Of a stretch of 21,151 nucleotides of DNA, positions 1-7,969 are shown piece after piece (position 1 is the stretch's first letter; each line of letters begins with the position of its first letter). Under the pieces are notes generated by a model. That model was not told the DNA's origin. It saw only the letters and a list, made by a program, of their open reading frames with translations, and did no database searches. Position numbers and translations under genes: made by a program. This DNA is from a virus: IMG/VR virus record IMGVR_UViG_3300032087_001104, positions 1 to 21,151 of that record; one strand, 5' to 3'.

Positions 1-268
1 GGGCATATATTCTTGATTCTAAGTTTCTAATAAATCTTGCTAATGTTGTGTTCTCTGCTTCTCTTTCTAGCTCTTCTCGGTAAGCTTTTATTTCAGCCTT
101 GATGGCTGCTTTTCTGTTGAACTCTTGGTTCTCTATAGTAAGGTAATGAGCTGAACTATTAATACCACTAAAGGAAGGTGATTTAAACTTGTGAACTATT
201 TCATCTGCCACTAGGCTACCATTAACACCTAGCAACATTATTATAAATGTTGTTACTAATGCTTTCAT
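1..268 (-). CDS. csgF: CsgF-like curli assembly/transport protein, 3' end off the window
   Basis: I translated this myself from the minus strand; it is open for 89 codons to the window edge, so the C-terminus is missing. Residues 1-21 form a signal peptide (MK, then a hydrophobic stretch, with likely cleavage at LVA|DE) and there is no lipobox cysteine. The mature start has KFKSPSFSG, which corresponds to the FRNPNFGGN motif at the mature N-terminus of E. coli CsgF. Further on, LARFIRNLESRIYA corresponds to the CsgF helix before its C-terminal domain. Known family role: CsgF is a periplasmic/outer-membrane factor that binds the CsgG secretion channel and positions curli nucleation. Start choice: GAGGAG lies 9 bases before the ATG at 268 and only 3 bases before the in-frame ATG at 274, so I prefer 268. 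It follows the lysis genes closely, and its Shine-Dalgarno overlaps the end of the upstream gene. Family call from motifs only; function in the phage is unknown. Confidence 0.75.
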   Translation of the reverse strand, partial: MKALVTTFIIMLLGVNGSLVADEIVHKFKSPSFSGINSSAHYLTIENQEFNRKAAIKAEIKAYREELEREAENTTLARFIRNLESRIYA

Positions 269-281
269 TTCCATAATCTCC

Positions 282-632
282 TCAATCTTTTCGTTGGTCA
301 TCTCTATCAGCTTTCGCTATCTTTTCTATATCAATCAAATTTGGTACTCCTAATAAAGTTTTCAAAAGTACATCTTGTCTAATCGTTTGGTTATCTAAAG
401 CTCTAACTCGGTCAATCAAACTGACAATAATGCCATATTGACTATCAAGTTTAGTTCCGAGTCTTTGCTCCATAGCTGTTATTTGTTCAGCTACTTTCTC
501 ATCTACAACATCAAGTTTGGTTTCCATACCATCAACGATACGCATGATTAGTTTGTAAATAAACCAACCAAGACCTAAAGCTGCTGCTATAGGAAAACCT
601 ACTTGTTGTATTATAGTGACTATCTCTTCCAC
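282..632 (-). CDS. Single-span membrane protein with coiled coil, holin-like candidate
   Basis: This 116-residue protein has one hydrophobic segment at about residues 10-31, including a GFPIAAALGLGW stretch, followed by a charged helix of coiled-coil character at about 36-80 (METKLDVVDEKVAEQI and onward). The short N-terminus is acidic and the residues after the span are basic, so the positive-inside rule predicts N-out, C-in. The GFPIA-type N-terminus recalls small BhlA/YvrJ-like holin-associated proteins, but I cannot confirm the family. The start codon is GTG, overlapping the holin stop (TAGTG), with no strong Shine-Dalgarno nearby, which suggests translational coupling. Its place between the holin and the CsgF-like gene supports a role in lysis or its timing. 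An inner-membrane spanin is less likely because the predicted topology is inverted. Confidence 0.8.
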   Translation of the reverse strand: MEEIVTIIQQVGFPIAAALGLGWFIYKLIMRIVDGMETKLDVVDEKVAEQITAMEQRLGTKLDSQYGIIVSLIDRVRALDNQTIRQDVLLKTLLGVPNLIDIEKIAKADRDDQRKD

Positions 633-1105
633 TACTTATCGTTTGAGTTTGAAGCTCCAAAGTAAAATGAGATAACAGCACTAGCTAAGCCACCTAAATA
701 ACCTAAGACAAGGTTAATTAGAGCCTCTGAGTTTTGCTCTGGTGGTTGTAGAGTTACTAAGAATATGTAACCTAAGAAACCACCGACAGTAGCTATACCC
801 ATAATACGAGCTGTCCAGTCTTTACTAAAGTTCTTTCTAGCATCTTGCGTATCTGCTATTTCTAATTTGTAGACATCAACATCTAACTCTTTCATCTGTA
901 ACTCAAAAGCTTGTTCAGCTTTTTTAAGTTCTAGCATTTGTTCAGGTGTAGCTTCTGCTACTGCTTTCTCAATCGCTTTAGGGTTGTTAGGACAACCTAG
1001 CACTTCAGAAATCATATTACCTGCCATACCACCCATCGGGCCACCGAGAGCTGTACCAAGTGTCGGAGCCACTGCTCCCACGATATTTTTTAATAAATCT
1101 TTCAT
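632..1105 (-). CDS. Holin, 3-TM type
   Basis: A 157-residue protein resembling the three-transmembrane holin family found in phages and gene transfer agents. An N-terminal Gly/Ala-rich hydrophobic segment (about residues 6-36) is followed by a long polar helix (about 45-95) that ends in the characteristic ADTQDARKNFSKDW stretch. Two clear membrane spans follow at about 100-119 and 129-150. Holins accumulate in the inner membrane and open it at lysis. The gene overlaps the endolysin by four bases (ATGA), and AGGAG sits 7 bases before its ATG inside the endolysin 3' end. Adjacency to a cytoplasmic-type endolysin without a signal peptide supports the role, since such enzymes need a holin to reach the cell wall. 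Confidence 0.8.
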   Translation of the reverse strand: MKDLLKNIVGAVAPTLGTALGGPMGGMAGNMISEVLGCPNNPKAIEKAVAEATPEQMLELKKAEQAFELQMKELDVDVYKLEIADTQDARKNFSKDWTARIMGIATVGGFLGYIFLVTLQPPEQNSEALINLVLGYLGGLASAVISFYFGASNSNDK

Positions 1106-1557
1106 TTAACTTCTCCTAATACCATTTCTTGTAATTCTTTACTTCGTCTCCCTACTTGTCCAAACCATTTACTATCTTCCATTTGTCGAGCCATTTCTGT
1201 CCAATCATAAGAACGACAGGCTATTAACATGTTTCTAAATTTACTTAAGCGACTAGCTCCTAAGTTAAAACACATATTAACTAAAACATGTTGTATCTTT
1301 TCTGGTAAGTTATAAAAAGCTTCTTCCTCACCAAAGACATGTATTGTTTCTGCCAAATGTTTATCAAAGTCATCTTTAAAATATTTATCGACAACTTCTT
1401 GGCTAACTGATGCACCCACTTCCCATTCATATTCAGGGTCATGAGGTTGGAGGAGGTGGCCTACCCCTAAGGTTTTTAAACCTAAACTATCTAAATAGAC
1501 TTCAAGGACTTCACCTTCATGTCTTTTTATTTCTTGTTTACATAAATCAATGTTCAT
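1102..1557 (-). CDS. Endolysin, T4-type lysozyme (GH24 muramidase)
   Basis: A 151-residue protein of the usual single-domain T4 lysozyme length. The catalytic triad is visible as Glu14 (RHEG), Asp23 (YLDSLG) and Thr29 (KTLGVGH), with the same 9 and 6 residue spacing as Glu11/Asp20/Thr26 of T4 lysozyme. The C-terminal half keeps the family pattern NMCFNLGASRLSKF and the SKWFGQVGRRSKEL helix. The family cleaves the MurNAc-GlcNAc bond of peptidoglycan. There is no signal peptide or signal-anchor segment, so release should depend on the neighbouring holin. The start overlaps the upstream gene by 11 bases; GGAG lies about 10 bases before the ATG. Confidence 0.95.
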   Translation of the reverse strand: MNIDLCKQEIKRHEGEVLEVYLDSLGLKTLGVGHLLQPHDPEYEWEVGASVSQEVVDKYFKDDFDKHLAETIHVFGEEEAFYNLPEKIQHVLVNMCFNLGASRLSKFRNMLIACRSYDWTEMARQMEDSKWFGQVGRRSKELQEMVLGEVK

Positions 1558-1801
1558 CTTCTTCTAACTCCAGTTCTATAGTATCTTCTATGGATTCAAT
1601 AATCTCTTCTGGTATTTTTAAATCAAAAGTTTCTAAGTAATAGCTTGCTTGGTCGTGTAATCCGGCAACTTTTAAATCTAAACAAGCCTCAAACATATCA
1701 CGATATTTTTCTCGGGCTAACCAAGGCTTATCAAATCTGCTACGATGCTTACAATCTAGTTGCCATGACTGGTCTAATTGTTTTTCTGTGTATAAAATCA
1801 T
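1547..1801 (-). CDS. Small acidic protein of unknown function
   Basis: This 84-residue protein is soluble by appearance. The N-terminal half is basic and aromatic (MILYTEKQLDQSW, then CKHRSRFDKPWLAREKYRDM) and looks helical. The C-terminus is strongly acidic (IEDTIELELEEDEH). I do not recognise a family. The gene starts in an ATGA overlap with the large upstream ejection protein and has no strong Shine-Dalgarno, so reinitiation is likely. It ends 11 bases inside the endolysin gene. Position between the last ejection protein and the endolysin is the only functional hint; a virion-assembly or lysis-control role would be a guess. Confidence 0.75.
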   Translation of the reverse strand: MILYTEKQLDQSWQLDCKHRSRFDKPWLAREKYRDMFEACLDLKVAGLHDQASYYLETFDLKIPEEIIESIEDTIELELEEDEH

Positions 1802-4800
1802 TCTTTAAATAACTCATCCATTTGTAATTCAGCAGGAGACTTATCTGAGTAAGGCTCACCAGTTAATTTGTTAATAGTATCTGCTGGGTCTTCTTTAACA
1901 TTAGGTATTGTCGGTCCTTGGACAAAACCACCTGTAGCAAAAGCGGTAGGCCTAGATTCTTTTTCTGATAAAGCCAAATCTGTTGCATATCTATCAAAAT
2001 CCCTACCAAGTTTTTTTAAGTTTTGTCGCACTTCTTGTGGTAAAGCAGAATAAGCAGGAATATTTTTTAGCACAACTTCTCCCGGTCCTTGTCTATATAA
2101 TATGGTATCAATTACATCAGCAGGAAGCGGACCAAAAGGTGCTTTATAAGTTGCTCCTAAAATACCACCACCAGTTTCTAAGTTACTTTGCCATCTTGAA
2201 GCATAATCAAGCGGACCAAAACCACCCCATCTTCTAATAGAATCTGATATCATTTCTCCTGTTGGCTTATCTAAACTTCGACCTTCACTTCTCACTGCAT
2301 TACCTAAAGTTGCAACAGCAGTCATAGCTAACATTGTACCAAATACTTTTGGAGTAGCTATCATAGGATATCCTAAAGCTTCATTATAAAATCTTTTTAG
2401 TATGGTGTTGTTAAATGCTGCTGGATATTTAGCAAACTGGAATAGTAATTGTCCGGCTGGTGATGAAAATATTGTTGGGGTATTTGCTGCAGCTACTCTT
2501 GTGTCCATAACAATTTCTCTAGCAAAACGACTTGCACCTTGGTTTATTGTTGTTTTATAAAAGTCATCGTCAAATGCTTTATCAAAATCAAATTTATCAT
2601 CTTTTAAATTTCTACGATAAAATGCTAAACCTTCGGTTTCATCAATACCTAATTCATTAATTTTGTTGATTTCATATTCTAGTCTTTTTTTATTAAGTTT
2701 TTTTACACCAGTAAAGTGTTTATGTAATTTACCTAAGCTTTTTAAAGTTATTTTTTTACCTACATTAAAAGCAGCTGCTTGTGTCATTGCGGTAAAAGGA
2801 GTTAATCCATTAGCCATAAAAAATAACTCTTGTAGTTTTTTAGCTGATGAATTTTCTAATGCTTCTCCAGTTAAACCTTCTAATCTATGCATAACTGCTT
2901 GTTCTAAAGCTAAACTACTTTCATATATTTCTGTCCAATAGTCATCGTCTAAATCTTTTAAATTTTTTGTTTCTTTACCAATAGTTCTTTTTATACCTTG
3001 TAAAGTTCTGTCTATGGTTTTACTAGTTTGTTTTTGAAAAGCTTTAGCTAATTCTTTTACTACCAAAGGAGTATCTTCTAAATCTACTCTTTGTAACATT
3101 ATCATTGGTTCAGTAATACTAGAGATAGTTGCTAAAGGCAAGTGAGCCATTTGTTGTGATAGTTTACCCCAATCAGATAATTGTTGTAGAGCAGGATTTT
3201 CAATTCTACTTTTATCTACTCCGGTAATAACACCATATACCTTATCTGCTCGGTTTATGACTCTAGTAGCTTCTTCTTCAGATACCCCAGCTTTTGTCAT
3301 TTCATAAAACATACCTGTTTCATCATCATCATTTCTAAGAAAGTTTTTTCTAAAAATTGCCCTATCTCTTCCTAAAGTTTTAGCTCTGGCAATAGCAGCA
3401 GAGGAAGCAGTAATGTAATCTTGAAGCACTGTTTTAACATCAGTTTCAATAAAAGGTAACATATCAACATCACTAATATTATCGAAAACTCTATGTTTTA
3501 AGAAACCATAGCCACCAGCACCTTGATTTAATTTTTCATATTGAAAAGGGTTATATTTTTGATTGAGCATATCTTCAATAATTCGGTCAGCCTTTAATTG
3601 TCTAGCTTTATTGATATCGCCACCAGCATCTGCTAAGAAGTCACGACCAAAGACTTCCATATCTCTTGCTAATGCGTTTTCCGGTACACCTTCTTTTAAC
3701 TGACCATGGACATCATAATATTTCTGATAAGCTTTTTTAGGAACTTCATTTATAGGTTCAGCATGTTGGCCTTTAATTAATAATTTTTTAAATACTTTTT
3801 TATTTTCTGGGTTAGAAAGTTTGGTGAAATTTATTTTATGAGGAAAATAATTTAAAACTTTTTGTGTTAATAACAACAATCCTGATTCATTGGCTAAATT
3901 AAAATGTGTATCTAATATATCTCGTATTTCTGTAGCTGCTTTTCTAGCTTCTGGAGAAATGTCAGAACCATCAAAGAAATTTTTAGTAGCTTTTGGGTCT
4001 ACGATAGCTGATAGTAAATCATTATTAGCCTTAGTGCTTAATGCATTATCTAAGGCTCCTGTTTTAGCTAATGGATTTAAGGCTTTTTCTAATCTTGTGA
4101 TAGAAGTACCCCATAATCGACTATGAGTTTCATTGTAATCACTACCTCTAACTGTTTTTTTCTTCTTACGACCTAGCATCCAGTCCCAGTCGTATCTTAT
4201 TGCAGCACCAAATTTAGAAAATTTACTTCCCTCATCTAATGCTAATTTATCAAAAACTCTAGCAAAGGAAGCAGTTGGCTTTTCGGTTAACAATATCCTA
4301 CGAAAAAAAGCTAAAGGATTTTCTTCATTAAAATTTAATTCAACTTGCCCATTTTCTGTGACATCTTTTCGAGATGTAGCATCTGTGTGTTTTAAAATAT
4401 CATTTTCATTATTATATTTTTTAACCTGATTAACATAACGATAGCCATTAGGGATTCCAAGAACTCCGCCTAAAACACCACCAAGACCACCTCCTAAAGC
4501 AGTTGAACCTAATACTTGCCCGTAATCAATACCTTCTCTTAAGCCTAAACCAACATCGCTTCTTTGGTTATAATAATCATAAGAGCCAGTCCAAGCAGCA
4601 CCTTCAGCTGCACCAAATAAGGCAGACCTAGTTGTTGCATCATTAAATACAGCTTTCTCTAAATCTTTACTGGTTGTATATTTCTTTAAAGCTTCTTTAG
4701 TTAATTTTCCAGCTGCTGCTTTAGCTCCTAATGAACCTCCGAATGTAGGAATAGCAAATAAAAGACTAAGAGCATTAATAGGGTCTGCTACTACATCAAT

Positions 4801-5244
4801 AGTAAAATCTTTAACAAAATCTAATCTTTCTTTTAGGCCGGACAATTTAGCATTAGCAAATTTATTTTTTAAATAAGTATAATCTTGTTTTTGTTCGTCA
4901 GTCCACTTACCTGTCTCAAAAGACCTTTGAATTGCTGAGCTTAAACTGTAATCGGCATCTCTTAAATACTCAAAAATATTTTCATTGATACCTAGACCTT
5001 CCATAAACCTTGCAGCTCTGGTCATAAACTCATCATTACGTTCTAAATCAGTAACACTATATTGATAAGGTAAAGGACCTTTATCTAATTCTTGTTGGCT
5101 ATTTTGATGTCTATTAAAGAAATCTTTTTTAGGCTCAACAGTAACAGGTGTATTTTGATTACGTTGAAAAAAAGAAGAAGAAGAAAGAGGTTGTTCTTGT
5201 TCCTCTTCAATAGTTATTTTATTTCTAGTAAAAAAATCACTCAT
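1798..5244 (-). CDS. Large internal virion (DNA-ejection) protein, T7 gp16-like position
   Basis: The 1148-residue product is the last and largest of the five-gene ejection block, matching the place of T7 gp16, which is ejected first-class with the genome and forms part of the channel across the envelope. The N-terminus (1-60) is polar and carries three FFxR motifs. About 135-165 and 210-265 are Ala/Gly-rich, with a GGGLGGVLGGVLGIP stretch that could insert in a membrane. The middle (about 290-900) is a long charged, mostly helical region. Hydrophobic segments recur near 970-1010, and the tail has ATGGFVQGPTIPNVKEDPAD and LTGEPYSD, a style seen in marine phage internal proteins. I see no lytic transglycosylase motif, unlike T7 gp16. 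Its ATG overlaps the previous stop (TAATG) and lacks a clear Shine-Dalgarno. The role is inferred from size, position and composition. Confidence 0.8.
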   Translation of the reverse strand: MSDFFTRNKITIEEEQEQPLSSSSFFQRNQNTPVTVEPKKDFFNRHQNSQQELDKGPLPYQYSVTDLERNDEFMTRAARFMEGLGINENIFEYLRDADYSLSSAIQRSFETGKWTDEQKQDYTYLKNKFANAKLSGLKERLDFVKDFTIDVVADPINALSLLFAIPTFGGSLGAKAAAGKLTKEALKKYTTSKDLEKAVFNDATTRSALFGAAEGAAWTGSYDYYNQRSDVGLGLREGIDYGQVLGSTALGGGLGGVLGGVLGIPNGYRYVNQVKKYNNENDILKHTDATSRKDVTENGQVELNFNEENPLAFFRRILLTEKPTASFARVFDKLALDEGSKFSKFGAAIRYDWDWMLGRKKKKTVRGSDYNETHSRLWGTSITRLEKALNPLAKTGALDNALSTKANNDLLSAIVDPKATKNFFDGSDISPEARKAATEIRDILDTHFNLANESGLLLLTQKVLNYFPHKINFTKLSNPENKKVFKKLLIKGQHAEPINEVPKKAYQKYYDVHGQLKEGVPENALARDMEVFGRDFLADAGGDINKARQLKADRIIEDMLNQKYNPFQYEKLNQGAGGYGFLKHRVFDNISDVDMLPFIETDVKTVLQDYITASSAAIARAKTLGRDRAIFRKNFLRNDDDETGMFYEMTKAGVSEEEATRVINRADKVYGVITGVDKSRIENPALQQLSDWGKLSQQMAHLPLATISSITEPMIMLQRVDLEDTPLVVKELAKAFQKQTSKTIDRTLQGIKRTIGKETKNLKDLDDDYWTEIYESSLALEQAVMHRLEGLTGEALENSSAKKLQELFFMANGLTPFTAMTQAAAFNVGKKITLKSLGKLHKHFTGVKKLNKKRLEYEINKINELGIDETEGLAFYRRNLKDDKFDFDKAFDDDFYKTTINQGASRFAREIVMDTRVAAANTPTIFSSPAGQLLFQFAKYPAAFNNTILKRFYNEALGYPMIATPKVFGTMLAMTAVATLGNAVRSEGRSLDKPTGEMISDSIRRWGGFGPLDYASRWQSNLETGGGILGATYKAPFGPLPADVIDTILYRQGPGEVVLKNIPAYSALPQEVRQNLKKLGRDFDRYATDLALSEKESRPTAFATGGFVQGPTIPNVKEDPADTINKLTGEPYSDKSPAELQMDELFKE

Positions 5245-7256
5245 TATAAACTAAGTTCAAGTTCTTGTTTTCTTTGCTTTAACTGCCTTAATCTATCTTC
5301 GGTATCTTGAATTTGTTTTGGAGTTAATGCTCTACGATTCTCAAGTCTTTCTTCTGTATTTTTTATATCAGCTTCTATGCGACCTAATTCACTTCTTTTA
5401 CTTAAGCCAGTAACAACTCTACCTATAGTTGTTGTCCCTCTATTTTCAATTAGACCAGCAATACCTGTCTCAGTCTCTCTTATCATTTCTCTTAAACGGT
5501 CTTGTCTAGCAAGAGAAATATCAGGAGATTCTAATTCTTCTAATAGATTTAATCTTTTATTTATAGACATATTATAGATATTTTGTTGGGCTTTATTCAT
5601 CTCATTAAACTCTGTCTCAGTAGCTTCTTTAAATGGTTCGTCTCCTAGACCTAACAATTTGTCTAATACTTCATTTCTGACACCAAAGTCATTTTGATAA
5701 CTTTCATAATACCTTTTCTTTTGGCTTTCAGTCATGGTACCTAACTTATGTGCTTTATCTCCTAACATAACAGATTGACCTATCAATTCTTCTGGAGGAT
5801 TAAATAAAAACTCTAATTGTCCAGCCACATAGTCTTTTTCACTAGCTTGTGATAATTTGTTCTGTTCAACACTAGTATCTAAGCCTTCTTTTCTTCTATT
5901 AGCTATTCTATCGTTAAGATATTGTTTATAAGTTTCTTCTAGATTTAAAGCATTTTCAGACATTACTCCTTCTGCTTCATTAACCATTGAAGTAACAGCA
6001 TCTAAAGTTTCAGGGTCAATATTTTCAAATTCCATTCTACGACCCAAATCTATAGGTACTTTGAAAACAACACTGCCATTTTTACTTTCTTTAGTTAAGT
6101 AACCTCCGGCAATTAATTCTTCAACAGATTTTTTATTTCTTGCAATAATACCTAAATCAGGTATTAAATTATTTGGGTCATTCTCTTGGTTATATTGTTG
6201 AAAAGCTGATAAGTAGCTTATATATTTTGCTAGTTCTGTTTTAGCATTGCTATTTTTATCTTCAATATATTTTGGTTTTCCATTTTCTAAAACAAGAGTA
6301 CCATCTGTATTTCTTTGAGCAACCATAACTTTTATCTCATCCAATTCATCAAAAGGAGTAGAAGATACAGTTTGTTCAGGATTATCATATAAAGGTAATT
6401 GATACTCATTGTCAGCAATATCTTCAAAATTACTTTCAATTAAATTTTTCTGGTCCTTATCAATATTCTTAAAATATTTATCATAAACAGGTTTACCTGT
6501 AAAAAAGCCCATCCAAGGAGCTTTGTCACCCGTAGCCTTTTTCTTATAAAAATTATTTAAGTCACTTTTAAAATTAGTATAACTTTCATCTAATTTTTTA
6601 GATTCAATCATGTAATCTTCCATGTCAACTTCCATAGCTACTTGACTACTTTCTTTTTTACCAAAAACTTTTTTAAAAAGATTCATCAGTACACTAGTTT
6701 TACTAGGGTCGTTTTCAAGTTCTCTAATTTTACCTTTTAATTCAGCAACAACAGGACCAGCTAACTCTTCATAACTAGTAGCTTGAACATAAGGATTATT
6801 TTTTCTTAATTCCATTTCTTCTACAATTCTTTCTCTCTGACTGGTTACCCAATCTTGATAACCTTTTTCATACTTAGTTCCTTTAATTTTTCCTAAATCT
6901 TGTCTAGTAATATTATTATTTTGAGCAAAATCAGAAAACTCAAAATCGTTGGCTATTCGTTTGTTAATATAGATTTCTGGATTTCTATCATACTCTAGTA
7001 AATCCTGTTTTGTCTTCTGAGCATTTTCAAAATTTATTTCTATATTTTTAAACACCGGAATATAGGCATCTTTATAGCTTTCTATTTCTTCGGATAAATT
7101 ACGACCTAGTTTTTTTTGATAAGCACTAAAAAATTCAGCACCTATAGTTGCAAGGGCCACGTCTTTCAGTTGCTTTTTATCGGTTTTTTTTCTTCTTTCT
7201 AATATACTTCCAAGATAATAACCAAAGGGTTGTCCTGACATATTATTATTTGACAT
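5244..7256 (-). CDS. Internal virion protein, T7 gp15-like position
   Basis: A 670-residue, highly charged, helical protein with no signal peptide and no membrane span that I can see. Long Lys/Glu-rich stretches suggest helical bundles or coiled coils, especially at the C-terminus (about 615-670: an IEADIKNTEERLENRR helix, then a DTEDRLRQLKQRKQELELSL end). I do not recognise a catalytic motif. Size and position directly before the 1148-residue protein match T7 gp15, a structural component of the ejectosome; this is inference from synteny. GGAG lies 8 bases before the ATG, which overlaps the previous stop as TAATG. Confidence 0.75.
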   Translation of the reverse strand: MSNNNMSGQPFGYYLGSILERRKKTDKKQLKDVALATIGAEFFSAYQKKLGRNLSEEIESYKDAYIPVFKNIEINFENAQKTKQDLLEYDRNPEIYINKRIANDFEFSDFAQNNNITRQDLGKIKGTKYEKGYQDWVTSQRERIVEEMELRKNNPYVQATSYEELAGPVVAELKGKIRELENDPSKTSVLMNLFKKVFGKKESSQVAMEVDMEDYMIESKKLDESYTNFKSDLNNFYKKKATGDKAPWMGFFTGKPVYDKYFKNIDKDQKNLIESNFEDIADNEYQLPLYDNPEQTVSSTPFDELDEIKVMVAQRNTDGTLVLENGKPKYIEDKNSNAKTELAKYISYLSAFQQYNQENDPNNLIPDLGIIARNKKSVEELIAGGYLTKESKNGSVVFKVPIDLGRRMEFENIDPETLDAVTSMVNEAEGVMSENALNLEETYKQYLNDRIANRRKEGLDTSVEQNKLSQASEKDYVAGQLEFLFNPPEELIGQSVMLGDKAHKLGTMTESQKKRYYESYQNDFGVRNEVLDKLLGLGDEPFKEATETEFNEMNKAQQNIYNMSINKRLNLLEELESPDISLARQDRLREMIRETETGIAGLIENRGTTTIGRVVTGLSKRSELGRIEADIKNTEERLENRRALTPKQIQDTEDRLRQLKQRKQELELSL

Positions 7257-7969
7257 TATTCTTCTCCTTTTTCTAATAAACTTTCTCTAATATTTGGACC
7301 AGCTTGTTTGACTCTATCAAGTAAGCCTTTGTCTACAACACCTGATTCTAATTTTTCTGGACTAATTTCTTTTTCTCTAGTTCCTGCTTTAATTTGTTGA
7401 AAAGCATCTTCAACTTCTTTTAATTTTTGAGCCACTTCTTCTTCATCAGGTTCATCAAGGTCATCGCCATCAATGTTGTACTGAATGTTAGCTTCTTCAG
7501 CAATACCCATAATTAAATACATAATAGGTTCCATAACCAATAACATCACATCAGGATTTATTTTACCTTCTGCAAACTTAGCATAAGCAATAGCTGTTGC
7601 TAAATCACCAACACTTGCTCCTTTAGATAATGAATTAATAATTTCTTTAACTGCTTCAGGTTGTAAAAGACTAGTTAGAATATCATTTAAAGCTTCTCTC
7701 GGGTTAGCAAACTCTGCTGGTTTTTCCCATGGATAAGGTTGCTCAGGGTCATTAGTTAATGATTGACCGGGAATAGCAGCTCCTCTACTACTAAGGTCTA
7801 CTAATTCATCTAAGGCTGCTTGGTCATCTAATAATCTACCTTTTATTTTGGGATTATCTTCAATGTCATCTAAATTAACACCTGCATCTTGAGCATCTAA
7901 AAGAATCTGTTGAACAGCATCCGAAACATTTCGTGATACTACTGGTCTTGGATTTCTCATTTCTTCCAT
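7256..7969 (-). CDS. Acidic structural protein of unknown function in the ejection block
   Basis: This 237-residue protein has a PYPWEKPAEFANPREAL motif at about residues 78-94, a hydrophobic helix at about 138-157 (NPDVMLLVMEPIMYLIMGIAEE), then a very acidic stretch (GDDLDEPDEEE, 168-178) and a charged C-terminal helix. I recall similar PWE-motif proteins beside structural genes in marine phages, but give no firm family name. A strong GGAGG lies 9 bases before the ATG at 7969, which overlaps the upstream stop (TAATG). A second ATG at 7960 is less well placed. Its location among ejection proteins suggests a virion component or an assembly chaperone. Confidence 0.7.
   Translation of the reverse strand: MEEMRNPRPVVSRNVSDAVQQILLDAQDAGVNLDDIEDNPKIKGRLLDDQAALDELVDLSSRGAAIPGQSLTNDPEQPYPWEKPAEFANPREALNDILTSLLQPEAVKEIINSLSKGASVGDLATAIAYAKFAEGKINPDVMLLVMEPIMYLIMGIAEEANIQYNIDGDDLDEPDEEEVAQKLKEVEDAFQQIKAGTREKEISPEKLESGVVDKGLLDRVKQAGPNIRESLLEKGEE

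Noticed and set aside
282-632. Inner-membrane spanin (Rz-like) identity for the 116-residue protein
   Set aside because: The span plus coiled coil fits, but the charge pattern predicts the coiled coil in the cytoplasm, and no embedded or adjacent lipobox partner was found in the window.
1798-5244. Lytic transglycosylase domain expected for a T7 gp16 equivalent
   Set aside because: I found no ES-type catalytic motif with the following GLxQ pattern at the N-terminus; the region is polar and motif-repeated instead.
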